Assembly (NCBI GenBank): GCA_024734495.1
Contig: JALMQS010000225.1
Location: 6,485,425 to 6,549,424 of the forward strand
Direction: 5' to 3'
From: Forficula auricularia
Lineage: Eukaryota; Arthropoda; Insecta; Dermaptera; Forficulidae
DNA length: 64,000 nucleotides
A program made the translations under genes and the position numbers. This document shows positions 53,169-63,540 of this stretch, piece after piece. The notes beneath the pieces are model-generated. The model was not told where the DNA came from, searched no databases, and saw only the letters and a program-made list of their open reading frames with translations. Each line of letters opens with the position of its first letter. Position 1 is the first letter of the stretch.

Positions 53169-53947
53169 TGTTGTGACCCTCGAGAATTCTTTCCTTGAAT
53201 ATAAATATAATTATTTTAAGGGCAATGTTTGGCGGTCCCTTTGATGCTCGAAGGCACCTTTTTGACAATAGGAGAGCGGAGTTTACCATCGCTTCCTGTC
53301 AATAAATATGAAATGGCTCTTAAAGCAAATCGTAAATAATTGTCAATGCCTTTTGGCTCCAGATGTTGATTTGTAAATGTCATTTTAGCGGGAGAAATGT
53401 CTAGAGATTAAATTTCCAGAAATGGAAATTTCCCAAGAAAGGTCACGTGGTTTGGAAGTCCCTCCCTTAAAAAAGGCAGTGGTCAATGATTAAGATGTAC
53501 TCTTACTCATTAGGAAATTGACGAATCGGGAATATTTCTTGTGGAAACTCCCAGAGATGACAGGCAGGTTTTGACATAGTTCAAAGAGTTCGAGTTAGTT
53601 CAAATTTGCAGTTGAGAGAGGACAGTTCGAATCTGAAGCCCAGTTGGGGTGGTCAGTCAGTTGTTAATTTGGAGTTAAGAGATGAGGCTCTCCAGCCATC
53701 AGTTTTGGATAAAAGTGTATTTATAATTAACTAATAAAAATAATCAAAAGTAAATAATGCTCTTTCTTTGAACAATCTCTCCCACTTCAATTAAATCATC
53801 AACCAGCACCAGGGCTTAAACAGGTCGGATCGCTTGGGCCCGTTACCAGACCCTTTACGGAGAGTAATCTTCGAGATAAATGTACAAATCGCCAACCTTT
53901 CTCTGGTCAAGAAGGGTTGCAACCAAAACCAATAGTGTGTCGCAACA
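53169..53947 (+). mobile_element. Solo LTR (probably Gypsy-type)
   Basis: Begins TGTTGTGACCCTCGAG and ends GTGTCGCAACA, i.e. TG...CA, with target duplication TAGT on both sides (53165-53168, 53948-53951). 779 bp. An AATAAAA at about 53733 suggests the + orientation. A 4-bp duplication is characteristic of Gypsy integrases. No internal coding region, so it arose by LTR-LTR recombination. Confidence 0.75.
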
Positions 53948-53994
53948 TAGTTACCGAGCATCGTTCGGTGCTCCAAAGACTAGAATTTTAAACC

Positions 53995-54030
53995 CTGAAG
54001 AAAGAAAGAAGATCTTTCGAAAAGTCGATT
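53995..54030 (+). ncRNA. Weak hammerhead-like motif
   Basis: CTGAAGA, AA, GAAAG/CTTTC around AAGAT, then GAAAAGTC. Two spacer bases instead of one; isolated, without an inverted partner. Confidence 0.3.
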
Positions 54031-54640
54031 TTTAATATAATTAAAATGACGTTCCAATAAGTTTATTCGGAATTTGTACTTTTCGTTATCTGTAAAAGCT
54101 GCCTTGCAAACATATCTCTAATCATTTTTACTTTATCCAATGCGAAGCATGGGGGAAAGTATTGTAATCGGTCTGGCGGCAAGCGCGACTTCAAAGGGTC
54201 CTCAGGTAAAAACTACGGAACCCAAGGACTCAATTAAGGTCACAAATTGAAGTATTCAATGAGATTGAATTTTAGCACGTGACGGTTTTGCCAAAAAATT
54301 ACCTGGAATCTCGCCGAGAGGCCAAAAAGTACCATTTTTTTTGGAAGTGCGTGGGGATGGATGGATGTATGTATGTGTGTTATCGTTTTTTCGTCCACGA
54401 TTTTTTCCACACCGTTGCACTGATTGAATTGAAATTGAAAACCTACCATTATTTTAACAAAATGAAGAGCTGATTAGTTTTTGGTACATATCGGCCCACA
54501 AACATTAGTACTTTATTTAAGTACTTTTTAGTTTTTTCTAAATATCTTGAAAATGACTTAACCAATTTTGATGATTAAGTACCTTGGGGACCACAAAAAA
54601 GGTTAAATAAAGATTTTAGTAAAATCATATTTTAAAGTAC
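54030..54640. other. Interval without genes
   Basis: Some phrases (CCTGGAATCTCGCCGAGAGG, GGATGGATGTATGTATGTGT) look like transposon tails. The two short opposing open frames at 54240-54473 are not supported. Confidence 0.4.
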
Positions 54641-54814
54641 CTCAGTTTTCAGTAGAGGTTGCCATTAATAGTCAAAACATCAAAAATGGAATGCAATAAG
54701 GCTATTCCTCTAGTATTAGATAAGAATCGATCGTTATTTTTGAGTTTAAGTCAATTCCTCCATGTCTTTAGCAATGGTTACCAATAATAATCGAAGCGTC
54801 AAAAATCTAATGTA

Positions 54815-55750
54815 CAGGGTGCTTCAAAAAAATGTATACACACTTTGAACTTCCATAGAAAATTTATTTACCGTTCTACAAAGTTAAATTTCAGGAAAAT
54901 AGAAAGCTGAAAGTCAATGTAAATGAAACATAAATAACAAATGTTAATACTGTTCAAATTGGTGACCTGCAGCATCAATACAATTCTGAGTACGAGTCAC
55001 CACTGATTCTGTACATCGTATCAAAACGTCCAATGAGATTTCTCTACACACTGCTTGAATCTCATTCCAAAGAATGTCTAGGTTACGTGGTTTACGTTTG
55101 TACACCTCATCTTTTACTGTGCCCCACAAGAAGAAATCCAGTGGTGTAAGGTCTGGAGAGCGTGCTGGAAACTCGATTGGCCCCCTGCGTCCTATCCACT
55201 GGCCCGACAAATTTTATTAATTACCTAACAATGCTTGCTGATTCCATATTTCCTGCCATTCGTGCATTATACGGTAATGATGATTTTTATTTTCAACAAG
55301 ATGGTGCCCCGCCGCACTATCACAGGGACGTACGAGCTTACCTGGATCAAAATTTGTCGGGCCAGTGGATAGGACGCAGGGGGCCAATCGAGTTTCCAGC
55401 ACGCTCTCCAGACCTTACACCACTGGATTTCTTCTTGTGGGGCACAGTAAAAGATGAGGTGTACAAACGTAAACCACGTAACCTAGACATTCTTTGGAAT
55501 GAGATTCAAGCAGTGTGTAGAGAAATCTCATTGGACGTTTTGATACGATGTACAGAATCAGTGGTGACTCGTACTCAGAATTGTATTGATGCTGCAGGTC
55601 ACCAATTTGAACAGTATTAACATTTGTTATTTATGTTTCATTTACATTGGACTTTCAGCTTTCTATTTTCCTGAAATTTAACTTTGTAGAACGGTAAATA
55701 AATTTTCTATGGAAGTTCAAAGTGTGTATACATTTTTTTGAAGCACCCTG
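54815..55750 (+). mobile_element. DD41D Tc1/mariner foldback element
   Basis: Ends CAGGGTGCTTCAAAAAAATG and complement, TA on both sides (54813-54814, 55751-55752). Left arm 54815-55206 is an inverted copy of the transposase 3' end; the right part is in sense. 936 bp, no N-terminal half. Confidence 0.9.
55218..55620 (+). pseudogene. DD41D transposase, C-terminal part
   Basis: YLTMLADSIFPAIRALYG, FYFQQDGAPPHYH (second catalytic Asp), then GQWIGRRGPIEFPARSPDLT and PLDFFLWGTVKDEVY (third catalytic Asp). I count 41 residues between the two, the spacing of the DD41D group of Tc1/mariner elements. The DNA-binding half and first Asp are absent, replaced by the inverted arm; the nominal ATG at 55162 lies in that arm. 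Confidence 0.85.
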
Positions 55751-55929
55751 TATAATAGAATGGTCATTCCTCGACTTAAATGAGAATCGATCATTATTTT
55801 TGAATTAAAGTTAACATGAACTGCAAATAGCAAGTGATATCTGATTAATAATAAAGGAATAAACATATTAATATTTCAAATGAATTTGGATAAAGTTTAG
55901 CAACGATCCGTTGCAGTTTATTTTTTTAA

Positions 55930-56700
55930 TTTTCTGAGCCCTCTTGATTTGTGGTCCCCAAGGCGCATTGTTATTCCAAGAATTCAAGTTATTTTAAATC
56001 TGAATATATTATGTATTAGTATATAAGTATATAATTTATTTAATCCGACTTAGATGAGTTGAGGTATATTTCCTGGAATGAACTCCCCCGTAGAATTTTG
56101 TTTACTTAGCCATCTTGTTTGATCTACTCAATTAAACAAGAATAGGGGGATTTCCTTTCAACACCTCTGCGATGAGGTTTTGTTTAAGAAGTGGGGGGGG
56201 GGGTGTTTTTGTGGGCGGGTGTTCACTGTTCAAGGGCGGGGGCGGGGGCGGAAATGAACCAAGACTGATTAAATATCCACAAAGAATCACACTGAAGTGG
56301 AATAGAAAATATCGAGTAAACTCAAAACTGTGATTTCAAGCAGAATAATATTATCATGATTTTTAATTGAATTTTGCAAGATATTCTGGATTGAATTTAT
56401 AAAAGCTTTACTTTGAAATGAATCGATTCGTTAAAAAATAAATAGAAATTAAATGAATTGCTTACTGTGAGTTATTTATTTATTTATTTATTTGTTCGAT
56501 GAAAAAAAAATTAAGAAAAAAATATAAAAAAATCAATTCATTCAATCTTCATTTTAGTAAAAAATAAAAAAACAAGTAGTAAGTCGAATTCGTAATTTTC
56601 AATGGTTCATTTTCCTGTCTTTGTATAAAGCATTTATACTGGGTTTTTCCCTGAACATTTTCCCATATAAACACGAAAAACCCCTGATATTTCACCTAAT
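55930..56700. other. Interval without genes
   Basis: Includes a G run (56190-56260) with GGGCGGGGGCGGGGGCGG, a potential G-quadruplex, and AT-rich DNA. Confidence 0.5.
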
Positions 56701-56709
56701 CCCTGGTAG

Positions 56710-57000
56710 GAAATGCCCGGGTTAACCATGGGACGAGGCCCGCCCCAGGCCTGGAAAACCAGGTCTGCCTGCCCAGTCCTGGATCTAGGCTTAGCTAATC
56801 GTCATTGCCCAGCTTCAACCAAGCCTTGTTTGAAGCCAGGCTATGACCATGGGACGAGGCCCGAGCCAGGCCTGGAAAACCAACCTGTAATCATTCCTGC
56901 TCTGCTTCAGGCTAGGATCGGTTGTTAATCCCAGCCTGGCCCAAGGCTTGGGCAGGCTTGAAGCGGGCCTGGGGCAAGCCTTATTCAGTGGTCACTGCCT
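56710..57000. repeat. GC-rich degenerate repeat
   Basis: ATGGGACGAGGCCCG and CCAGGCCTGGAAAACCA occur twice about 112 bases apart, with GGGCAGGCTTGAAGCGGGCC in a third part. GC content is far above the rest of the window. The open frames across it are composition effects. Confidence 0.7.
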
Positions 57001-57054
57001 ACCTGGGATATTGCAAGACTAAATTTCTCAAAATGCTTACTATACCATATATCC

Positions 57055-57225
57055 ATAAAGAGAAACATAGAGGTTGTTCTCTGCTTGAAGCAAATAAACA
57101 TACATACATATATACTATATAGGTTTTGTACTGACCCCATGAATAATAATAATATTTATATTTAAAAAAAGACTGATGATGAAGGCCAAGCCTTCGAAAC
57201 TAGAGTCTCAAACAAATCTATATAA
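57055..57225 (+). mobile_element. Fragment of the 24895-type hammerhead element
   Basis: GAGAAACATAGAGGTTGTTC outer-arm sequence followed by a complete hammerhead-like motif. Confidence 0.6.
57173..57207 (+). ncRNA. Hammerhead-ribozyme-like motif
   Basis: CTGATGA, T, perfect GAAGGC/GCCTTC around CAA, GAA-ACTAGAGT-C. Stem II covaries with 18429 (GAAGAC/GTCTTC), keeping pairing. Confidence 0.7.
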
Positions 57226-58294
57226 TAAAAATGAATTTCTGTTTCTTTGTAAGCGCAGATCTCACAAATGCCTCGACCGATTTGGCTAATTTTTTTTTAA
57301 ATGTTCGTAATAGTCTAATTCAGGTTAATACGTAAATAAAATTGGAAAAGTTGCCAGGAAAATTGGAAAATTCAGGAAAAACTAAAAAAAATTCAGGTTA
57401 GCCAACATAGCTTGCCAAACAATAAAAGAACTAAACTAGCAAACTAAACATGTGTTGGCGGCCCTGTTTGTCAGATTTTTTTAGTGTCATTCATTCTCAA
57501 TAGTTCTAACCACATTATCGTTGAAGAAGAATTTAATAATGAAACAAAGATTAAAAAAACTATCTATTTTTTTTAAAGTACATTTAAAAACAAAAATTTA
57601 AAAAATAAATTTCAACGGATCGTTGCTAAACTTGATCCAAATTCATTTGATATATTAATATGTTTATTTCTTTATTATTAATCAGATATCACTTGTAATT
57701 TGCAGTTCATGTTGACTTTAATTCAAAAATAATGATCGATTCTCTTTTAACAGTCGAGGAATGACCATTCTACATTCGATTTTTGACGTTTCGGTTTTTA
57801 TTGGTAGCCATTGGTGAAGACATGGAGGAATCGACTTAAAATCAAAAATAACGATCGATTCTTATCTAATACTTGAGGAATAACCTTATTGCATTCCATT
57901 TTTGATGTTTTGACTATTAATGGCAACCTCTACTGAAAACCGCGAAGAATCGACTTAAAATCAAAAAGGCTAAATTCTTTTATGATAAACAACTCCAAGC
58001 TTGAGAATAAGATAATTTTTTATAAATAGATTGTATATACTTTTATGTCTAGCAAAATGAATAGTAATTGTAATTTTCAAGTCTTCTCATCTATAATAAT
58101 ACCTACATATAATATAACTTTTTTTTATTTTCCCCTTAATGATAACAAGTGGATTTTTAATACATTTTAAATATTTGTTTCATCTTATTTGTATGAGTGT
58201 ATATTGCAGTTAAATAGAATCTCAAATTATATATATTTAAGACTTTATAATAAAACAATTATATTTATTCTCTGTAACTAATAAAACATAAATA

Positions 58295-58375
58295 AAGCAG
58301 CCACGTGGGGTCCAGGGGCGAAGCCCCTGGCCAGCAAAAGGCCCGCCTTCGCTTGAAGCTAGTAAATAATATATA
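58295..58375 (-). repeat. Helitron-like end, family 2
   Basis: GCCCCTGGCCAGCAAAAGGC then CCGCCTTCGCTTGAAGCTAG, matching the layout at 41510-41590. Confidence 0.45.
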
Positions 58376-58429
58376 TACATATATATATATATATATGTAT
58401 ATATATATTTGATAAATAGATTTTTAACT

Positions 58430-58890
58430 TCAAATTCGGACTTGTCCAAATCAAATGCAGGATATTAAAAATCAAATCCGGACTTTTTCATTTCAAATTT
58501 AGGATTTTATAAATCAAAATCAGACATTTTCAAATCAAATTCAGAATTTCTTTAAAACCATGCATACATTTACATTTTAAATTATAGCTTTTTACCTGAA
58601 AACGTTTTCTGGAAGTACAAAATTCAATCTTGAAATGTTTTAGTTAAAGACCTGAAAATTGGTACGCAAATATCTTACAATCCAGTAAATTTTATATTTT
58701 AGGTTTTTACCTGAAAACGTTTCCTGAGAGTTAAATTATAATAAATTAAAACTTTTTATTAACTATAACTTTTTTCTATTTTTTCAACTGTTTATTAATA
58801 AATTCTGAATTTGATTTGAAAAAGTCTGATTTTGATTTTTAAAATCTTGAATTTGATATGGAAAAGTCCGAATTTGAAGTTAAAAATCTA
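58430..58890. repeat. Foldback related to 31230-31900
   Basis: AACTTCAAATTCGGACTTGT near 58431 and GTCCGAATTTGAAGTT near 58865; TTTTTACCTGAAAACGTTTC inside. Confidence 0.65.
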
Positions 58891-58935
58891 TTTAACAAAT
58901 ATATATATACGTATATATATTATTTATTTGTTTGA

Positions 58936-58970
58936 GACTCTAGTTTCGAAGGCTTGGCCTTCATCATCAG
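58936..58970 (-). ncRNA. Hammerhead-ribozyme-like motif
   Basis: Minus strand: CTGATGA, T, GAAGGC/GCCTTC around CAA, GAA-ACTAGAGT-C. Identical core to 57173, 1.76 kb away in inverted orientation. Confidence 0.7.
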
Positions 58971-59059
58971 TCTTTTTTAATTATAAATATTATTTTTCAT
59001 GGGGTCAGTATCGCGTGGATATTGAAACATTTTCTGCTTTTACTCAGCCGATAAGCTAG

Positions 59060-59750
59060 TCAGAATTAAAATTACTATATAATTTGACATGTCTACAAAT
59101 GCACTTTGCAGATCAATATACAATCATTTTCCATTCCATTCTGAAAAAACTACAAAACCCACAGTCAAGTCTCGTTATTCAATTTCAAATCAAAAAATAT
59201 AATTCAAAAATAATTAGCAATTAATTAAACCATTTGTGCTGATATCTTAGGAAAATGATCTAATAATCATTTAACAATTAAAATGATTATTAAAAAAACA
59301 AACAAATTATATTTTTTGAATAAAATTGCATTTTAAAACCTGAAGATCTAGAGCTAGAAAGCCGAAAAAACAAATCAGTTCACATGTCTTGAGATCAAAC
59401 TACAGTATATACAGGGTGTCCCGTATCAGAAAGATAAAGACTTAATTTATTGATTAGTACTAAAATTTATAAAAAATTGATAATTTTCAAAATTTCGGAA
59501 GGAGTTGAAGACAGGGCCAGATGGAGTCGCGTTTCGCTATATCTATCTACCTACATTAGACCAGGCCAAAGAATTAAAATATAAATGCCCCGTGAGACAA
59601 TAGACTTTCATTTTCTTTTTTTGTAATTTTCTCAAGAATCTATCAGGCATGTGTCAATAGAGAGAGAGAAGTCGCCGTCAATATTGGTGTTGAGATCATC
59701 CGTTTCCTGTCCTCCCTTTCATTTTTTTAACATTATCTCCAGACCTATTT
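59060..59750. other. Upstream interval of the 59809 exon
   Basis: AT-rich, with a Tc1-like terminus TACAGGGTGTCCCGTATCAG at 59411 that has no partner. More balanced from 59490 on. Confidence 0.45.
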
Positions 59751-59753
59751 GGC

Positions 59754-59760
59754 TATAAAT
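59754..59760 (+). promoter_or_regulatory. TATA box
   Basis: TATAAAT, 49 bases before ATG 59809, at the usual distance for a short-leader insect gene. Confidence 0.6.
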
Positions 59761-59808
59761 ACTTAACTTTACTATTCCTAACGAGTTGAACCATTTGACA
59801 CATACACC

Positions 59809-59907
59809 ATGTTGATTAGTGCCTGGACAATTCTCACCTTAATTCCAAGTGTGTTTTCATTGAATCTCGATTTAAAGGAGAAGAAGAATCTTCAAGTAAC
59901 AAAAAAG
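59809..59907 (+). CDS. First coding exon of a secreted protein
   Basis: ATG 59809 after ATACACC. 33 codons: MLISAWTILTLIPSVFS, a good signal peptide (hydrophobic core, small residues at -3/-1), then LNLDLKEKKNLQVTKK. Followed by a GTACTG donor at 59908, phase 0. TATA box, short leader and signal-peptide exon make a real gene likely. No further exon found before the window end. Lys-rich mature start; family unknown. Confidence 0.55.
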
Positions 59908-60059
59908 GTACTGTATACTATATGTACTTATTTCTATTATTTCATCACTAGTAGATTTTATATAAAAAAAAAAAACTAAACTCATTTAAATATTTAAATA
60001 GTATTTTATAGTAATATTTTATTCAAAAAAAAAAAAATAAAAAAAAATAAAGTAAATTT

Positions 60060-60250
60060 ATTTTGGACCATTTTTGAAGAAGTTATTAGCGAAAACCCGA
60101 AATTCGATATCTTTTAAGCCGGTTATCAATAAAATTTCAAAATTTCCCAGGAATAATTCTTTGATGGGTACTAAATAATGCCAAAAAAATCAAGGAAATC
60201 CAAAATTAAAATTTTTCAAACTGTCAGATTTCGCTTGGAATGCCCCATAT
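60060..60250. repeat. Fragment of the 42380-43480 family
   Basis: GACCATTTTTGAAGAAGTTA and AAAATTTCAAAATTTCCCAG match 43310-43400. Confidence 0.6.
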
Positions 60251-60289
60251 CCAAACTGGCTTAAATTATTATATTAAATCGCAGTGCAA

Positions 60290-60330
60290 GATGCCCGCCG
60301 AATGCGGTCTTCGCAGCTGGTAGTTATATA
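60290..60330. repeat. Helitron-like end fragment, family 2
   Basis: CAAGATGCCCGCCGAATGCG and TTCGCAGCTGGTAG. Confidence 0.4.
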
Positions 60331-60423
60331 CTAAATATTTCCCCCCACCATGTACGTTCTTCCCAAATGAACTTTACTTATACATTTGTTTCCAATTTTA
60401 TATTTAGTTTTCTTTTGTAACTC

Positions 60424-60456
60424 CTGATGATGGGCTCATAACCCGAAATATATATC
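60424..60456 (+). ncRNA. Hammerhead-ribozyme-like motif
   Basis: CTGATGA, T, GGG/CCC around CTCATAA, GAA-ATATATAT-C. Upstream CTC pairs with downstream GAG. Followed by the PLE end GTTTCACCTAGAACCGACAC at 60540, so this is a lone 3' end. Confidence 0.65.
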
Positions 60457-60589
60457 GAGATAAAAACTCAAAACATATATTTGTTTTATTTGTGAAACCC
60501 AACTAGAAAAATATATTTTTACTTATTATCTATTAAAATGTTTCACCTAGAACCGACACCAAATTCTTTAAAGATTATATACTAAAAAA

Positions 60590-62100
60590 GTAAAGATTTG
60601 AGCATCTTATTTTTGAAAAGAGTTGGAATGTTTTTTCAAAAATGAGCTTGGGTTCAGATTAACAAATCAATTTTAAACGAGAAAGAATTTAATTTTTAGG
60701 ACAGAATCTAAGATTTTAATAGAAATATTATTGAATTGCGATATCAGAGGGGATTCATCCCCCAGGAGTCGAACCTGAGAACTAACTTGCTTTCCGGGCA
60801 ATCTTTGATGTGCCATTTAGTATTTTTTTATTTTCTGATTATTTATTTGCCCACCATCTTTTTCAAAAAAAATTAAATTACAAAAAACAGATTTCCCTTT
60901 TAACCTTAATCACGGGGTTTAACTTAATTTCATCATTCTCCCTTATAAATATTCATAAAAATAAGTATTTTAATAAATTTTAATAATTTAATAATTTTAA
61001 TAATTTAATAAATTTTATTAACAAAGAGCACAAAAAACACAATTTGAACTTCAAAAATATCCATTTTGTATATTTAATCTTTCTTTCAATGATACTTAAT
61101 TCAAAATGATTTATTTTATTGATATTTCAAATGGAATTTGATCTTTTATTAAAACTTTATTTAAATGTAAAGTGATATTGAAAAAGTTGAATAATTTGTA
61201 ATTGTAACTTTTAATTTAATTTTAACTAATTTTTTTTTTAATAAAATTCAAAAATTATCAACAATAAAAGTAAAAATTTGAGCATCTTATTTTTGAAAAT
61301 AGTTGGAATGTTTTTCAAAAATATGCTCGGGTTCAGATTAACAAATTAATTTTTAAAAAGAGAAAGAATTTAATTTTTAAGACAGATTCTAAGATATTAA
61401 TAGGAATATTATTAAATTTCGATATCAGACGGGATTCATCCCCCTGGAGTCGAACCTGAGAACTAACATGCTTTCCGGGCAGTCAGCTCACAACCTAAAG
61501 ACAAAAAACCTCTCTCTGAATCGCAATATTTGATATAAGCATAGAAATTCTTCACTCCATTAATATATAACGGAAATTAAAAAATTTAGCTTAAAATGAA
61601 AAAAAGTTTTTCATACAAGTCCTCCTATTTAAATATAAAAGTAAAGATATGAGCATCTTATTTTTGAAAATAGTTGGAATATCTTAGATTTTGTCCTAAA
61701 AATTAAATTCTTTCTCTTTTTAAAAATTGATTTGTTAATCTGAACCCGAGCATATTTTTGAAAATCATTCCAACTCTTTTCAAAAATAAGATGCTCAAAT
61801 CTTTACATTTATATTAAAATAGCAGGACTTGTATGAAAAACTTTTTTTCATTTTAAGCTAAATTTTTTTAATTTCCGTTATATATTAATGGAGTGAAGAA
61901 TTTCTATTATATCAAATATTGCGATTCAGAGAGAGGTTTTTGTCTCGAGAGTGTGAGCTGACTGCCCGAAAAACAAGTTAGTTCTCAGGTTCGACTCCTG
62001 GGGGGATGAACTCCTCTGATATCGCAATTTAATAATATTTCTATTAAAATCTTAGATTCTGTCCTAAAAATTAAATTCTTTTCTCGATTATATACTAAAA
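60590..62100. repeat. Cluster of foldbacks with tRNA-like loops
   Basis: Repeated GATTTGAGCATCTTATTTTT, GGATTCATCCCCCAGGAGTC and GAACCTGAGAACTAAC, with inverted copies at 61740-62090. Three tRNA-like loops (60745-60790, 61430-61490, 61955-62015) relate to 20640-20885. Confidence 0.7.
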
Positions 62101-62400
62101 CGTTAGAAATAGGGAAGATTTTATTTTCACCGAAATATAGTTTGTATTTACATTTTTAATAATATTTAACGCAACACAAATAACAAGTAGGTAATTGTGT
62201 TAGTCTAGAATTAATTAAAATACTTATTTTTATGAATATTTATAAGGGAGAATGAAGAAATTAAGTTAAACCCCGTGATTAAGGTTAAAAGGGAAATCTG
62301 TTTTTTATAATTTAATTTTTTTTGAAAAAGATGGTGGGCAAATAAATAATCAGAAAATAAAAAATACTAAATGGCACATCAAAGAACAAAGTTAATAAAC
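60805..62400. repeat. Inverted arms around the foldback cluster
   Basis: 60805-60990 (ATCACGGGGTTTAACTTAAT, TGCCCACCATCTTTTTC) mirrors 62205-62395. Confidence 0.75.
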
Positions 62401-62627
62401 AAATAACAAGTGCTTTTAACAAATTGCCCATGTGTGAGTGAGTGAGGGAATCAACAACATGCAAAATACTACATTGAGAGATTTTATTCTCTTCTTTATA
62501 TTTTTGGATTTTATTTTATTGTTATATTTATTCTCTGAAATTTTTGTTCGATCTAGACCAAAAATTTAGTACACTTTCTCTTTAGAATAATGTTAAATTG
62601 CTGAATAATCAACTAAATAAAATCTTA

Positions 62628-63384
62628 TCTACTCTTATTAAACGAGCAAAAATTGTTTATATATATTTGTATATATAGTATATTTGTATCTTAGTTCTAT
62701 TTTGAAAACGGCTCTACCGATTTTGATGAAACAAATTCTATTAACAAGTTTTGAGGATGAGAAAGCGGTCTGGCTAAGTCTGGACCTCGACAAATTTAAT
62801 CTTAATTGATCTTTTCTTAATTAAAAGAATTATTGATAGATGAAAATCTCAATAAAAAAGTTTGTTTACATTTTTTTCAATTATCTTTTATTTTTAATTG
62901 GTTTTTTAATTTTAAAAACCCACTAATAGGTTATAGCAAATATTAATATATTATATTAGAATTAGGAATTTTTTGTTTGTTTTTAATTAACAGGTGTCTA
63001 AATCATAACAAAACAGGTGTGTTTACAAATAAATTGGTTTAAGTGGCTTTTTTTATATAACTTGGAAACAAATCTTATTTAATTTTATGTTTTTATTTCA
63101 GATCCTATACGATTATTTTTTTCCTATTTATTTTTTTATAATGTTTATCAATATGAGCGAATGTGGGCAAATTGGTGTACGAGTAAACAAATATACACAT
63201 AATATGTAGACCATTAGAAAGCTAAGAAATGCAAAATCTGGGTCCGGGGGAGGGTGGATGTGGGAGGTGCAGGATGTGGGATGAAGTTGTTGGGGATCCG
63301 GGGGTGGGAGGCGCGGATGGGGTGGGGTGGGGGTGTTGTGGTGGGGGGCAGGGGTTACCGTGCATCGCTCGGTGGCTCCATGTA
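62628..63384 (+). mobile_element. Non-autonomous Helitron, family 1
   Basis: 5' TCTACTCTTATTAAACGAGC; G-rich tract 63240-63350; 3' hairpin region ACCGTGCATCGCTCGGTGGC and TCCATGTACT. Body partly replaced. Confidence 0.65.
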
Positions 63385-63540
63385 CTTTTATTAATTGAGC
63401 AATTCTTGTACATATATAGAATCGGTTTATCGAAAACGGCTCTAACGATTTGGTTGAAATCTACGGGTTTGGGTGTTTTTGGATTGACATTTTGATCTGT
63501 CACGGTCTCATCTTCGGCTAAGTTGTTTTTGATGGATTTT
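63385..63540 (+). mobile_element. Helitron family 1 5' region, second copy
   Basis: AATTGAGCAATTCTTGTACA, CGAAAACGGCTCTAACGATT and CTGTCACGGTCTCATCTTCG repeat the 5' part directly after the previous copy's 3' end. Confidence 0.5.

Larger units (their letters stand above)
54640..57960. repeat. Large interrupted inverted repeat
   Basis: 54640-54790 mirrors 57820-57960 (CATCAAAAATGGAATGCAAT with complement), and 55757-55925 mirrors 57608-57778 (AGTGATATCTGATTAATAAT). The DD41D element sits in the left arm. Confidence 0.7.

Noticed and set aside
53216..53383. Minus-strand 55-codon frame (MTFTNQHLEPKGIDNYL...) with coding-like composition
   Set aside because: It lies antisense inside the solo LTR and has no promoter or homology I recognise.
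53791..53976. Minus-strand 61-codon frame
   Set aside because: Crosses the solo LTR end into the Helitron hairpin, so it cannot be one gene.
56713..57122. Two plus-strand frames rich in Pro, Gly and Ala
   Set aside because: They follow the GC-rich repeat and share no codon logic with it.
63222..63503. Overlapping frames on both strands, Pro- or Gly-rich
   Set aside because: Composition artefact of the Helitron G-rich tract.
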